Notes: a model not told the origin generated them from the sequence alone. A DNA stretch of 47,596 bases from Actinomadura geliboluensis (GCF_005889745.1 NZ_VCKZ01000012.1:1-47596); one strand, 5' to 3'; counted from the stretch's first letter, positions 1 through 8,986 are shown. Numbers and translations: made by a program.

Positions 1-7
1 AGGGGGG

Positions 8-26
8 CGGGTGCAGCGAGCACCCG
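8..26. terminator. GC hairpin at left window edge
   Basis: A perfect 7-bp stem (CGGGTGC / GCACCCG) with a 5-base loop lies just before the first gene. It may be the terminator of a gene left of the window, or part of the leader of the amidotransferase. No T-tract follows, which is usual for such hairpins in actinomycetes. Confidence 0.3.
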
Positions 27-69
27 TTCGCGCCGCCCGGTGGCCAGTGCTCAGCTGAGGGGGAAACGC

Positions 70-819
70 ATGTCAGAGGCCGTCCGCGGGGCTCCGCGCC
101 CCGCCACCGGTGCCGGCGGCCCGCCGGTCATCGGGATCACCACCTACCAGGAGCCGGCCCGCTGGGGGACCTGGGTGCGCGAGGCCGCGCTGCTGCCGGC
201 GCCGTACGTGCGCTCGGTCGAGCGGGCCGGCGGCGTCCCGGTGCTGCTGCCCCCGGCCGCCACCCTGCGCGGGGTCGACCTGCTCGTCGGCCGGCTGGAC
301 GGGATCGTGCTCGCCGGCGGCGGCGACGTCGACCCCGAGCTCTACGGCGCCGCCCGGCACCACGAGACGGGGCCGCCGCAGCCGCAGCGCGACCGGTTCG
401 AGCTGGCGCTCGTCCGCGCGGCCGTCTCCGCGGACCTGCCGTTCCTGGCGATCTGCCGGGGCATGCAGGTGCTGAACGTCGCGCGGGGCGGCGCGCTCAT
501 CCAGCACCTGCCGGAGGCCGTCGGCCACCGCGGGCACGCGCCGCAGGCCGGCCTGGTCGGCTCGCACCCGGTGCGGATCAGCCCGACCAGCCAGATCGGC
601 AAGATCCTCGGCGACGCGGCGGACGTCCCGGCCTACCACCACCAGGCGGTCGGCCGGCTCGGCAAGGGCCTGTCGGCCGTGGCGTGGGCGGAGGACCAGG
701 TGGTGGAGGCCATCGAGCTGCAGGGCCACCGCTTCGGCCTCGCCGTGCAGTGGCATCCCGAGGAGGGCGAGGACAAGCGCCTCTTTGAGGCCCTGGTCGC
801 GGAGGCCGCAGGCCGCTGA
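70..819 (+). CDS. Class I glutamine amidotransferase, gamma-glutamyl-GABA hydrolase (PuuD)-like
   Basis: A 249-residue cytoplasmic protein of the peptidase C26 family, whose members release glutamate from gamma-glutamyl compounds such as gamma-Glu-GABA or gamma-Glu-polyamines. The catalytic Cys is at about residue 129 in AICRGMQ, with the His and Glu of the triad in QWHPEE near residue 228. The oxyanion-type GGGDVDP stretch lies near residue 83. Length is normal for the family. The ATG at 70 was chosen because AGGGGGAA stands just before it; an in-frame GTG at 40 lacks such a site. Partner genes (gamma-glutamyl ligase, aldehyde dehydrogenase) would be to the left, outside the window. The exact substrate cannot be read from sequence. 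Confidence 0.85.
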   Translation: MSEAVRGAPRPATGAGGPPVIGITTYQEPARWGTWVREAALLPAPYVRSVERAGGVPVLLPPAATLRGVDLLVGRLDGIVLAGGGDVDPELYGAARHHETGPPQPQRDRFELALVRAAVSADLPFLAICRGMQVLNVARGGALIQHLPEAVGHRGHAPQAGLVGSHPVRISPTSQIGKILGDAADVPAYHHQAVGRLGKGLSAVAWAEDQVVEAIELQGHRFGLAVQWHPEEGEDKRLFEALVAEAAGR

Positions 820-892
820 GCCGGGATTGGCGTCCCGGTTCCCGGGGAAGGCGACCGGTGGAAACCGCCGCATACCCCGGGGAGGCCGCCGC

Positions 893-1897
893 ATGCCCGT
901 TCATCCGCAGACCGCGAGCTTCCTGGAGCAGCTCGCCTCCTGGACGGCCCCGCCCGCCGGACCCGGGGACGGAGCCGAGCCGACGATCGCGGAGATGCGG
1001 GAGCGGATCGGCGCGGCGTACCCGGTCGTGCGGCGGGAACTGCCGTACGTGCGCGACGTCGCGGTGCCCGGCCCGGGCGGCCCGGTGCCGGTGCGGCTGT
1101 ACCGCCCGGTGCCGCTCGCGCGCGGGCCGCTGCCCGCGGTCGTCTACCTGCACGGCGGCGGCTGGGTGCTCGGCGGCGTCGACAACGTGGACGCCGCGTG
1201 CCGCGACCTCGCGCACGCCGCCGGATGCGCCGTCCTGAGCGTCGGGTACCGGCTGGCGCCCGAGCACCCGTTCCCCGCGGCCGTGGACGACGCGTGGGCC
1301 GTCGTCGCCGCGGCCGGGGAGGCGGGCCGCGACGGGGCCCCGCTGGCCGGCCGCGGCATCGCGCCCGGCGCCGTGGCGGTGGCCGGCGACAGCGCCGGCG
1401 GCAACATCGCGGCGGCCGTCGCGCTGCTGGCCCGCGACCGCGGGCTGCCGCTCGCCCACCAGCTGCTGGTCTACCCGGTGACCGACACCGCGATGGACAC
1501 CCCGAGCTGGCGGGAGTACGGGTCCGGGTACGGGCTGGACGCGGGCAGCCTCGCCCGGTTCATGGACCTGTACCGGGGCGGCGCCGACCCGTCCGACTTC
1601 CGGCTGGCGCCGCTGCGCGCCCCGGACCTGTCCGGCGCGGCGCCCGCCACCGTCATCACCGCCGAGTGCGACATCCTGCGCGACGAGGCGGAGGCGTACG
1701 CCCGCCGGCTCGCGGCGGCCGGGGTGCCGGTCGAGCTGCGCCGCTACGACGGCGTCGTGCACTCGTTCTTCCTGCTGCCGGAGATCTTCGACGCCGGTGC
1801 CGAGGCGATGGCGTTCGCTGTGCGACGATTGCGCGCGGCATTCGGTGATCGCGAGCGGGAGGGCGGCGCGCCATGTACGACGGGTACGAGCGGCTGA
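893..1897 (+). CDS. Alpha/beta hydrolase, hormone-sensitive lipase family esterase
   Basis: A 334-residue cytoplasmic esterase of the HSL (GDXG) group. The oxyanion-hole motif HGGGW is at residues 87-91, the nucleophile Ser sits in GDSAGGN near residue 167, the acid Asp in AECDILRDE near residue 260, and the His in GVVHSFF near residue 288. These enzymes hydrolyse short-chain carboxyl esters. The ATG at 893 follows GGGGAGG at a good distance; longer in-frame starts would run into the previous gene. The last 25 bases overlap the next gene, so translation is probably coupled. It may supply acids for the acyl-CoA genes downstream. Substrate unknown. Confidence 0.88.
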   Translation: MPVHPQTASFLEQLASWTAPPAGPGDGAEPTIAEMRERIGAAYPVVRRELPYVRDVAVPGPGGPVPVRLYRPVPLARGPLPAVVYLHGGGWVLGGVDNVDAACRDLAHAAGCAVLSVGYRLAPEHPFPAAVDDAWAVVAAAGEAGRDGAPLAGRGIAPGAVAVAGDSAGGNIAAAVALLARDRGLPLAHQLLVYPVTDTAMDTPSWREYGSGYGLDAGSLARFMDLYRGGADPSDFRLAPLRAPDLSGAAPATVITAECDILRDEAEAYARRLAAAGVPVELRRYDGVVHSFFLLPEIFDAGAEAMAFAVRRLRAAFGDREREGGAPCTTGTSG

Positions 1898-2658
1898 GGA
1901 TCGACTGGGCGGCGGACGGGGTGCTGCGCGTCATGATCAGCACGCCGGGCAAGCTCAACGCGGTCGACACCGTGGGGCACCGCGAGCTGGCGGAGATCTG
2001 GCGGGACGCCGACGCCGACGACGCGGTGCGCGCGATCGTGGTGCGCGGCGAGGGGACGGCGTTCTCCGCCGGCGGCGACATCGCCATGATCGAGGAGATG
2101 ATGGCCGACCACGCCGCGCGCCGCCGGATCATGCGCGAGGCCCGCGACATCGTGATGAACGTGCTGAACTGCTCCAAGCCGGTGGTCAGCGCCGTGCAGG
2201 GCCCGGCGGTGGGCGCGGGGCTCGCGGTGGCGCTGCTCGCCGACATCTCGGTCGCCGGCCGCACCGCGAAGATCATCGACGGGCATGTGCGGCTGGGCGT
2301 GGCGGCGGGCGACCACGCCGCGATCGTGTGGCCGCTGCTGTGCGGGTTGGCGAAGGCCAAGTACTACCTGCTGCTCAACGACGTCCTGACCGGCGAGGAG
2401 GCCGAGCGGATCGGCCTGGTGTCGCTGTGCGTGGACGACGCCGAGGTGCACGACCGCGCGCTGGAGATCGCCGGGCGGCTCGCCGCCGGGCCCGCCGAGG
2501 CGCTGTCGCTGACCAAGCACGCGCTGAACAACTGGCTGCGGCTCGCGGGCCCGACGTTCGACGCGTCGCTGGCGATGGAGTTCTTCGGGTTCACCGGCCC
2601 GGACGTGCGGGAGGGCGTCGCGGCGATCCGCGAGAAGCGCCCGCCCCGGTTCGGCTGA
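1873..2658 (+). CDS. Enoyl-CoA hydratase/isomerase family protein with atypical active site
   Basis: A 261-residue crotonase-fold protein. The CoA-binding/oxyanion segment [12 protein letters not shown] (residues 61-72) and the second oxyanion helix [15 protein letters not shown] (110-124) are clear. By alignment to rat mitochondrial enoyl-CoA hydratase, the two catalytic glutamates (144 and 164) correspond to Ala118 and His138, so ordinary hydration chemistry is doubtful. A related subgroup with [13 protein letters not shown] is common in actinobacteria. GGGAGG precedes the ATG. The start overlaps the esterase end by 25 bases, implying one operon. It could be an isomerase, a hydrolase, or a hydratase with displaced residues. 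Confidence 0.85.
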   Translation: MYDGYERLRIDWAADGVLRVMISTPGKLNAVDTVGHRELAEIWRDADADDAVRAIVVRGEGTAFSAGGDIAMIEEMMADHAARRRIMREARDIVMNVLNCSKPVVSAVQGPAVGAGLAVALLADISVAGRTAKIIDGHVRLGVAAGDHAAIVWPLLCGLAKAKYYLLLNDVLTGEEAERIGLVSLCVDDAEVHDRALEIAGRLAAGPAEALSLTKHALNNWLRLAGPTFDASLAMEFFGFTGPDVREGVAAIREKRPPRFG

Positions 2659-2665
2659 GGCGGGG

Positions 2666-2687
2666 CCCGGCCCCGGGGCGGGCCGGG
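2666..2687. terminator. Bidirectional GC hairpin
   Basis: An 8-bp perfect stem (CCCGGCCC / GGGCCGGG) with a 6-base loop fills the 31-base gap between the convergent crotonase and SRPBCC genes. It is well placed to end both transcripts. No T-run is present. Confidence 0.5.
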
Positions 2688-2689
2688 GG

Positions 2690-3124
2690 TCAGCCGAAGC
2701 GCTTGGCGAGGGCGCCGAGCCCGGTCGCGTAGATGCCCTGCGCGAGCGTCTTGGTCATCGCCTCCTCGTCGGCGGCGTCCGCGGAGAACTCGGCCCGCCA
2801 CTCGACGAACGCGTGGCCGGTGGCGGTGACCGGGGCGACGCGCAGCTCGGCGCGGCAGTCCCGCACCGGCAGCGGGCACTCCAGGATCTCGTACCGGTAG
2901 CCGCGGCCGGCGTCGTCCAGCGCGGTGAGCCGCTCGCGGAACACCGTCTCGCCGGGGCCGATCAGCCGGCGGACGCAGCCGACGCGGTCGCCGGGGCCGC
3001 CGTCCTCGATCACGCCGGTCTGCACGCCGGGCATCCAGTCGGCGAGGTTGCCGAAGTCCCGCAGGTAGGACCACACCTCGTCGGCGCTGCTGGCGAACAC
3101 GGCACTGGCGTAGGACCGGGGCAT
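2690..3124 (-). CDS. SRPBCC family protein (polyketide cyclase/START-like fold)
   Basis: A 144-residue single-domain protein opening with [20 protein letters not shown], the typical first strand and helices of the SRPBCC ligand-binding fold, followed by DRVGCVRRL and a long C-terminal helix. Such proteins bind hydrophobic ligands and act as cyclases, hydroxylase partners or binding proteins; no catalytic residues can be assigned. The ATG is preceded by GAGGAGAG. It is transcribed divergently from the acyl-CoA ligase across 99 bases, so the two may share control. Function unknown. Confidence 0.75.
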   Translation of the reverse strand: MPRSYASAVFASSADEVWSYLRDFGNLADWMPGVQTGVIEDGGPGDRVGCVRRLIGPGETVFRERLTALDDAGRGYRYEILECPLPVRDCRAELRVAPVTATGHAFVEWRAEFSADAADEEAMTKTLAQGIYATGLGALAKRFG

Positions 3125-3186
3125 GGGCTCTCCTCACGGTGGGCGGACCCTCATGCTGGCCCGGCCGCTGTGACCCGGGCAACACC

Positions 3187-3216
3187 TTGACCGTGCCGAA
3201 TCCGATTCGGAATGAT
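3187..3216 (+). promoter_or_regulatory. Candidate promoter with a palindromic operator
   Basis: TTGACC (3187-3192) and AATGAT (3211-3216) form a -35/-10 pair with an 18-base spacer. The spacer carries a perfect palindrome, CCGAATC-C-GATTCGG (3196-3210). A repressor bound there would block RNA polymerase. A transcript from this promoter would begin close to the ATG at 3224, giving a leaderless mRNA. The palindrome is seen directly; the promoter call is inference. Confidence 0.5.
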
Positions 3217-3223
3217 CAGGCGC

Positions 3224-4693
3224 ATGCTGCTCGGGGACCTCGCGCACCGCGGCGCCGCGCTCTGGCCGGACCGTACGGCGTTCGCCTGGGACGGCCGCCG
3301 CCGCACCTACCGCGAGCTGCACCGGCGCGCGCGGTGCTGGGCCGGGCTGCTGGCCGGCGGGGGAGTGGGGCCCGGCGGCCGCGTCGCGCTGCTGACCGTC
3401 AACGCGCCGGAGGCGGTCGAGGCCGCGTTCGGCGCGTCGCTGATCGGCGCCGCGGTGGTCCCGCTGAACGTGCGGCTGAGCCCCGCAGAGATCCGGTACC
3501 AGGTCGAGGACGCCGGGGCGCGGCACGCGGTCGTCCACCCGGCGCTGGAGACCCTGGCCGCCGCGTCCGGCCTCCTCGACCTCGACCACTGGACGATCGG
3601 CCCGGCCCTCGACCGGGCCCTGGACGAGGCGCCGCCGCACGACCTTCCCCGCCCCGGCCCGGACGCGCCGGTCGTCCAGCTCTACACCTCGGGCACCACC
3701 GGGCATCCGAAGGGCTGCCTGCTGACCAGCCGGGGCTGGGTCGCCGCCGCGGCGAACGCGGTGCAGGCGTTCGGCCTGACCGGCGCCGACCGGCTGCTCG
3801 GCGCGCTGCCGCTGTTCCACGTCGCCGGGTACGGCGCCGTGCTCGGCCAGCTCGCCGCCGGCGGCACGGTCGTGCTGCCGTCCGGCGCGTCCCCGGAGGT
3901 GCTGTGGCCGCTCATCGCGGAGCACGGTGTGACCGTCGCGGTCTTCCCCACCGGCACCGGACGGGCGCTGCGCCATCCCGCCGCCGCGCCGGGGACGCTC
4001 CGCCTGGTCTTCGGCATGGCCGCGACCGAGCGGCCCGCGACGCTGGAGCGGCTGCGCGGCCTCGGCATCGGCTACCGCGGCGTGTACGGCTCGACCGAGG
4101 CCGGGAACTTCGTGGCGGTGTCCACGCTGGAGGACGAGCTGGCCGCCCCCGGCGCGGTCGGCCGCCCGCTGCCCGCGTTCGACCTCGCCCTGGACGGCGC
4201 GGACGGCCCCGGCGAGGTGGGGGAGCTGCTGCTGCGCGGCGCGAGCCTGATGGCCGGATACGCCGGGGACCCGGGCGTCCCGCCGGACGGCTGGCTGCGC
4301 ACGGGCGACCTCATGCGGCTCGACGCCGACGGCCGCCTGCACTTCATCGACCGCGCCAAGGACATGGTCAAGAGCGGCGGCGAGAACGTGTACTGCGCGG
4401 AGGTCGAGCGCGTCCTCGCCGAGCACCCCGGCGTCCGGGACGCCGCGGTGATCGGCGTCCCGGACCGGCGCTGGGGCGAGGCGGTCAAGGCCGTGGTCGT
4501 GGTGCGCGGCGGCACCACGCCCGCGGAGCTGGACGCGCACTGCCGGGCCCGGCTCGGCGCGTTCAAGCGCCCCCGCTGGTACGAGCTGGTCGCGGCGATC
4601 CCACGCAACCACTCGGGCAAGGTGCCCAAGCGCGAGCTGCGCGCCGCGCACGACCCGGGCGCGTCCGTCCGGCTCCCCGAGTCAGGCGGGTAG
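3224..4693 (+). CDS. AMP-dependent acyl-CoA synthetase/ligase
   Basis: A 489-residue ANL-superfamily enzyme that activates a carboxylic acid as acyl-AMP and transfers it to CoA. The phosphate loop is LYTSGTTGHPKG (near residue 160), A5 is YGSTEAGN (near 290), A7/A8 is GWLRTGDLMRLDADG and DRAKDMVKSGGENVY (355-390), and the A10 lysine is in NHSGKVPKREL near 470. The total is slightly short for the family (about 500-550). ATG 3224 is preferred over ATG 3212 because the latter lies inside the putative -10. It ends 23 bases before a convergent acyl-CoA dehydrogenase, a likely pathway partner. The acid cannot be named. Confidence 0.9.
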   Translation: MLLGDLAHRGAALWPDRTAFAWDGRRRTYRELHRRARCWAGLLAGGGVGPGGRVALLTVNAPEAVEAAFGASLIGAAVVPLNVRLSPAEIRYQVEDAGARHAVVHPALETLAAASGLLDLDHWTIGPALDRALDEAPPHDLPRPGPDAPVVQLYTSGTTGHPKGCLLTSRGWVAAAANAVQAFGLTGADRLLGALPLFHVAGYGAVLGQLAAGGTVVLPSGASPEVLWPLIAEHGVTVAVFPTGTGRALRHPAAAPGTLRLVFGMAATERPATLERLRGLGIGYRGVYGSTEAGNFVAVSTLEDELAAPGAVGRPLPAFDLALDGADGPGEVGELLLRGASLMAGYAGDPGVPPDGWLRTGDLMRLDADGRLHFIDRAKDMVKSGGENVYCAEVERVLAEHPGVRDAAVIGVPDRRWGEAVKAVVVVRGGTTPAELDAHCRARLGAFKRPRWYELVAAIPRNHSGKVPKRELRAAHDPGASVRLPESGG

Positions 4694-4716
4694 GCGCGGG
4701 CCGGTGCGGCCGCGGC

Positions 4717-5898
4717 CTAGTACGACTTGGGCAGGCCCAGCTCGTGCTGCGCGATGTGGGCGAGGACGAGCTCCTCCGCGACCGGGATGTTCTTGGCGAT
4801 GCGGGCGTCGCGGAACATCCGGGCGATCGGGTACTCCATCGAGTACGCCATCCCGCCGTAGGTCTGGAAGGCGCGGTCGGCCGCCTGCCAGGCCGCGTCC
4901 GCCGCGGTCAGCTTGGCGATGTTGGCCTCCGAGCCGCAGGGCCGGCCGCGGTCCCACAGCCAGGCGGCCTTGTAGGTCATCAGCCGCGCCAGCTCCAGCT
5001 GCGCCTTGGCCTTGGCGAGCGGGAACGCGATGGCCTGGTTGGTGCCGATCGGCTTGCCGAACGGGGCCCGGTCGGTCGCGTACTCGCAGGCGAGCCTCAG
5101 CACCAGCCCCCCGGACCCGACACCGCCCGCCGCGGCGAGGATGCGCTCGGGGTTGAGGATGTCCCACAGCACGAGGAACCCCTGGTCGGGCTCGCCGAGG
5201 ACGCGCTCGGCCGGGACGCGGACCTCGTCCAGGAACACCATGCTGGACGCGACGGTGTTGGTGCCGAGCTTGGGGATCGGCTGGTAGGTGAGCGTGCCGT
5301 CGGCTACGGCCTGCTCGACGTCCACCAGCAGGACGGTGAACCCGGAGGTGCGCGGCCGGGCCTCGGCGGCCGGGATCGTCCGGGTGACAAGGACGAGGAA
5401 GTCGGCGCGCTCGACGCCGGAGATCCAGATCTTCTGGCCGCTCACCACGAAGTGGTCGCCGTCGCGGCGGGCCTGGGTGGTGATGTTGATCGCGTTGCTG
5501 CCCGCGTCCGGCTCGGTGATGGCGAAGCAGGTCTCGATCTCCCCGGCGGCGATCTTCGGCAGGAGCTCGCGCTTCTGCGCCTCGGTCCCGTGCCGGTTGA
5601 TCGTCAGCCCGCCGAACGCGGGCGTCAGCAGGTACATGAAGGACGCGGCGCCGCCCGCGCCGCCCTCGGCCAGCGCCTCCAGGGCGACGGCCAGCTCCAG
5701 CAGCCCCTGGCCCCCGCCGCCGTACTCCTCGGGGATCGCCAGCGCGTGCCAGCCGCCCGCCACCAGCTCCCGCCAGACCTCCTCCGGCCAGCGCTTGTCC
5801 GCGTCGCAGCGGCCCCAGTAGTCCTGGTCGTACTTCCCGGCGATCGCCAGCACGCCCTCGCGCACCGCGGCCGCGCTCTCCGGCAGGTCGAAGTCCAC
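4717..5898 (-). CDS. Acyl-CoA dehydrogenase family protein
   Basis: A 393-residue FAD-dependent flavoenzyme that introduces an alpha,beta double bond into an acyl-CoA. Evidence is FAITEPDAGSNA and GQKIWISGVERAD (substrate and FAD contacts), RAPFGKPIGTNQAIAFPLAK in the C-terminal domain, and QTYGGMAYSMEYP. The usual YEGT catalytic-base segment reads NIPVAEELVLAHIAQ, with Glu at the expected place, as in one common actinobacterial subgroup. The GTG at 5898 was chosen because GAGGGAGG stands four bases before it; the in-frame GTG at 5928 has none. Divergent from the aldehyde dehydrogenase, with which it may share an operator. Confidence 0.88.
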   Translation of the reverse strand: MDFDLPESAAAVREGVLAIAGKYDQDYWGRCDADKRWPEEVWRELVAGGWHALAIPEEYGGGGQGLLELAVALEALAEGGAGGAASFMYLLTPAFGGLTINRHGTEAQKRELLPKIAAGEIETCFAITEPDAGSNAINITTQARRDGDHFVVSGQKIWISGVERADFLVLVTRTIPAAEARPRTSGFTVLLVDVEQAVADGTLTYQPIPKLGTNTVASSMVFLDEVRVPAERVLGEPDQGFLVLWDILNPERILAAAGGVGSGGLVLRLACEYATDRAPFGKPIGTNQAIAFPLAKAKAQLELARLMTYKAAWLWDRGRPCGSEANIAKLTAADAAWQAADRAFQTYGGMAYSMEYPIARMFRDARIAKNIPVAEELVLAHIAQHELGLPKSY

Positions 5899-5942
5899 CG
5901 CGCCTCCCTCAATTCGCGTCCGCACCACGGTAGCCGATTTCA

Positions 5943-5977
5943 GTAAGTGGTCACTGACGCGGGGGTGCGGTCATTGA
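5943..5977. promoter_or_regulatory. Candidate operator in divergent acyl-CoA dehydrogenase/aldehyde dehydrogenase spacer
   Basis: AGTG-GT-CACT with an imperfect outer GT...AC pair forms a short palindrome at 5943-5958. A direct repeat GGTCA(c/t)TGA occurs at 5949 and again at 5969, exactly 20 bases (two helical turns) apart. A dimeric regulator could bind here and control both genes. Inference only. Confidence 0.3.
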
Positions 5978-6032
5978 AGCGCGCCGCACCGGGTAGGCGA
6001 ACCGACGGACAGCGACTCGGGAGGGGGCGCCC

Positions 6033-7466
6033 ATGCGGCCGCGCGACAGGTGGATGCTGGCCGGCGGACGGTGGAGCCAGGGCACCGGGCAGGACGCGTT
6101 CACGATGACCGACCCGGCGACCGGCGAGCCGCTGGGCGTGGTGGCCGTGTCCACGCCGGCGGACGTGGCCGCGGCCGTCGCGGCGGCCTGCGACGCCGCG
6201 CCCGGCTGGGCCGCCACCCCGGCCGCCGACCGGGGCGCGGCCCTGCACGCCGCCGCGCGGGCGGTCGAGGAGCGGATGGACGAGCTGGCCGCGCTCGTGA
6301 CCGCCGAGATGGGCAAGCCGTCCGGCGACGCGCTCGGCGGCGTCGAGGCCGGCATCGGGACGCTGCGCCAGTACGCCGAGCTCGGCCCCCTGCACGGCGG
6401 CCGCAGCCTCCAGGGCGGCTGGCGGGCCGCCGACTTCCTGGTCCGCGAGCCGCGCGGCGTCGCCGCCGTGATCACCCCGTGGAACGACCCGGTCGCCATC
6501 GCCTGCGGCCTGATCGGCGCCGCGCTGGCCACCGGCAACACCGTCGTGCACAAGCCCTCCGAGCGGACCCCGCACACCGGCGCGATGCTCGCCGAGCTGC
6601 TCGACGCGTGCCTGCCCGACGGCGTCCTCAACATGGTGACCGGCGACGGGGAGACGGGCGAGGCCCTCGCCGGCCACCCGGACACCGACGTCGTCGCGCA
6701 CGTCGGCTCCACCGCCGCCGGCCGCCGCGTCGCCGAACTGGCCCTGCGCACCGGCGCCCGCACCCTGCTGGAGAACGGCGGCTGCGACCCGCTGATCGTG
6801 GACCGCGACGTCGACCCCGAGTGGGCCGCCGGCCAGGCCGCCCTCGGCTGCTTCGCCAACGCCGGGCAGATCTGCACGTCCGTCGAGCGGGTCTACGTCC
6901 ACGAGGCCGTGGCGGACCCCTTCCTGGAGGCCCTCACCGAGCGGGCCCGCGGCCTGCGGACGGGGCCCGGCGCCGACGTGACCACCGAGCTCGGGCCGCT
7001 CGTCGACGAGCGGCACCGCACCCACGTCCACCAGCAGGTCGAGAAGGCGATCGCGGACGGCGCGCGCGCTTTGACCGGCGCGCGGATCCCGGACGGCCCC
7101 GGCGCGTTCTACCCGGCCACGGTCCTCGCCGGCTGCGCCGACCACATGGCGATCATGGCGGAGGAGGTGTTCGGGCCGGTCGCGCCGGTCCGCACCGTGG
7201 CCTCCTTCGACCATGCCCTCGACGCGGCGCGCCGCTCCCGGCACGGCCTCGCCGCGACCGTCCTCACCCGGGACATGGCGCACGCGCAGGCCGCCTGGCG
7301 CACCCTGAACGTCGGCACGGTGAAGATCAACGCCGTGTTCGGCGGCGCCCCGGGCGGCGCCGCCGAACCGCGCCTCGGCAGCGGCCGCGGCTTCGGCTAC
7401 GGCCCCGAGCTGCTGGACGAGATGACGAAGGTGAAGGCCGTCCACGTCCAGACCGACGTCCCCTGA
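6033..7466 (+). CDS. NAD(P)-dependent aldehyde dehydrogenase
   Basis: A 477-residue ALDH-superfamily enzyme oxidising an aldehyde to its carboxylate. The cofactor region is ITPWNDPVAIACGLIGAALA and NTVVHKPSERTP, the general base is Glu247 in LLENGG, and the nucleophile is Cys281 in NAGQICTSVERVYV. EVFGPVAPV near residue 385 is also typical. LLENGGCDP replaces the usual ELGGKSP, but the catalytic Glu remains. Length is normal. The ATG follows GGGAGGGGG. It is head-to-head with an acyl-CoA dehydrogenase and convergent with rtcB, only 11 bases between stops. Substrate unknown. Confidence 0.9.
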   Translation: MRPRDRWMLAGGRWSQGTGQDAFTMTDPATGEPLGVVAVSTPADVAAAVAAACDAAPGWAATPAADRGAALHAAARAVEERMDELAALVTAEMGKPSGDALGGVEAGIGTLRQYAELGPLHGGRSLQGGWRAADFLVREPRGVAAVITPWNDPVAIACGLIGAALATGNTVVHKPSERTPHTGAMLAELLDACLPDGVLNMVTGDGETGEALAGHPDTDVVAHVGSTAAGRRVAELALRTGARTLLENGGCDPLIVDRDVDPEWAAGQAALGCFANAGQICTSVERVYVHEAVADPFLEALTERARGLRTGPGADVTTELGPLVDERHRTHVHQQVEKAIADGARALTGARIPDGPGAFYPATVLAGCADHMAIMAEEVFGPVAPVRTVASFDHALDAARRSRHGLAATVLTRDMAHAQAAWRTLNVGTVKINAVFGGAPGGAAEPRLGSGRGFGYGPELLDEMTKVKAVHVQTDVP

Positions 7467-7477
7467 CGCCCCCTCCC

Positions 7478-8986
7478 TCAGCCCTTGACGGTCAGCAGCG
7501 GCCGCAGCTCCGCGACCGGCGTCGCGACGCCGCCGCCCGCCAGGCTCGACACGACCGGGCCGATGTCCTTGTAGGCCCACGGCGCCTCCTGCTTCAGGTC
7601 GCGCCGCCACGCCGCCATCACGTCGCGCCTGCGCGCCGTCACCGGGTCGCGGTGGTCCAGCGGCGTCACGACCCGGAACTCGCGCAGGAACGCGTCGAGC
7701 TCGGCGTCGCCGCCCCGCGCCGACGCGCCGCGCGGGACCCGGCGCCCGGCGCCGTGGCACGCGCTGGCCAGCGTGCGCGGGTTCCCGTGCCCGCGCAGGA
7801 CGAAGCTGGACGCCCCCATCGACCCCGGCACGATGACCGGTTCGCCCCACATCGCATAGGGGCCGCCGGCCATCTCGGCGTGGCCGCCCGCCGGGGTGGC
7901 GCCCTTGCGGTGCACGAACCGGTCGCCGTCCCGCCAGAACAGGTTGTGGGGCGCGTCGTACAGCGGCCGGGCGTCCGGGTCCCCGCACTCGGCCGCCAGG
8001 CCCGCGCGCATCGCCAGCGACAGGAAGTACCGGTTGCCGGCCGCGAAGTTGGCGGCGTTGGCGAACGCGTCGAGGTACCGGCGGCGGGCGGGCTCGGACC
8101 GCTCGTCCAGCAGGAAGGGCAGGACGCCGTCGCGGGGCCGGGGCAGCCCGGCCGGCCACCCGGCGCGCAGCGCGTCCAGGGCGGTGGCGTTGGCCTGGTG
8201 GCCGAGCGACAGCGAGCCGCTGTGCACCATCGTGACGACCGTGCCGGGGGTCAGGCCCCAGGCGTGCGCGGCGGCGGGGTCGTGCACCTCGGCCACGTAC
8301 TGCAGTTCGGCGAAGTGGTTGCCGCCGCCGATCCCGCCGATGACGCTGTCGTGGCTCGCGCCGCCCGCGCTGCCGATCCAGTCGGCGAACGCGGCGGCCG
8401 TCGCCGCCGGGTGCGCGCACGCGTGCGCCCGGTCCAGGGCGTCGTCGGCGTCCTCGGGCCGGAAGCCCCGCCACGGGGCGGCGCCTGCCAGCAGCAGACC
8501 CGGCAGGCCGTCGCGCAGCAGCGCCTCGCGCTGGACGGGAGTGAGCGCGATCCGGCGGCCGCCCTCGAAGAACAGGTGCCGCAGCCGCCGCTCCAGCGCG
8601 TCCAGCCGGGCCCGGACGCGGCCGGCGCGCAGCGCGGTGACCTCCAGCCGCATGCCGCAGTTGACGTCGCTGCCGACCGCCTGCGGCAGAAGCGCGTGCT
8701 CGGTCTCCAGGACGGTCCCGATCGGTATCCCGGCGCCCTTGTGGAAGTCGGGGGTGAGCGCGGCGCGGGTGATGCGCGGCTCCGGCCCGGTGTAGCCGGG
8801 GGTGGCCTCGGCGAGCCGCTCGAGCGTCCCGGCGGTCTCCAGCAGGGCCAGCGCCTCGGTGACGGCGGCGGGTTCGAGCGGGACGCCGGCCCCGGCGCAG
8901 ATCTCGACGGGGACGCCCCGCGGGTTGGGGAGGGAAAGCCAGTGCTCGCCGGTGCGGGCGAGACGGGGGTCTTGACGTGCGGACAC
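7478..8986 (-). CDS. rtcB: RtcB family RNA ligase
   Basis: A 502-residue member of the RtcB family, which joins 2',3'-cyclic phosphate (or 3'-phosphate) and 5'-OH RNA ends using GTP and Mn2+. Hallmarks are PDFHKGAGIPIG (79-90), the metal ligands Asp107 and Cys110 in GSDVNCGM, GGGNHFAELQ, MVHSGS, GSMGASSFVLRG, and ACHGAGR carrying the His that is guanylylated in characterised enzymes. Length fits the family. GTG start with AAGGA upstream. No rtcA or archease gene is adjacent; a TetR gene follows upstream on the same strand. Its role (tRNA or stress-induced RNA repair) is not shown by sequence. Confidence 0.88.
   Translation of the reverse strand: MSARQDPRLARTGEHWLSLPNPRGVPVEICAGAGVPLEPAAVTEALALLETAGTLERLAEATPGYTGPEPRITRAALTPDFHKGAGIPIGTVLETEHALLPQAVGSDVNCGMRLEVTALRAGRVRARLDALERRLRHLFFEGGRRIALTPVQREALLRDGLPGLLLAGAAPWRGFRPEDADDALDRAHACAHPAATAAAFADWIGSAGGASHDSVIGGIGGGNHFAELQYVAEVHDPAAAHAWGLTPGTVVTMVHSGSLSLGHQANATALDALRAGWPAGLPRPRDGVLPFLLDERSEPARRRYLDAFANAANFAAGNRYFLSLAMRAGLAAECGDPDARPLYDAPHNLFWRDGDRFVHRKGATPAGGHAEMAGGPYAMWGEPVIVPGSMGASSFVLRGHGNPRTLASACHGAGRRVPRGASARGGDAELDAFLREFRVVTPLDHRDPVTARRRDVMAAWRRDLKQEAPWAYKDIGPVVSSLAGGGVATPVAELRPLLTVKG

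Noticed and set aside
4699..4711. GGCCG-gtg-CGGCC as terminator between the ligase and acyl-CoA dehydrogenase genes
   Set aside because: A 5-bp GC stem is expected by chance at this base composition.
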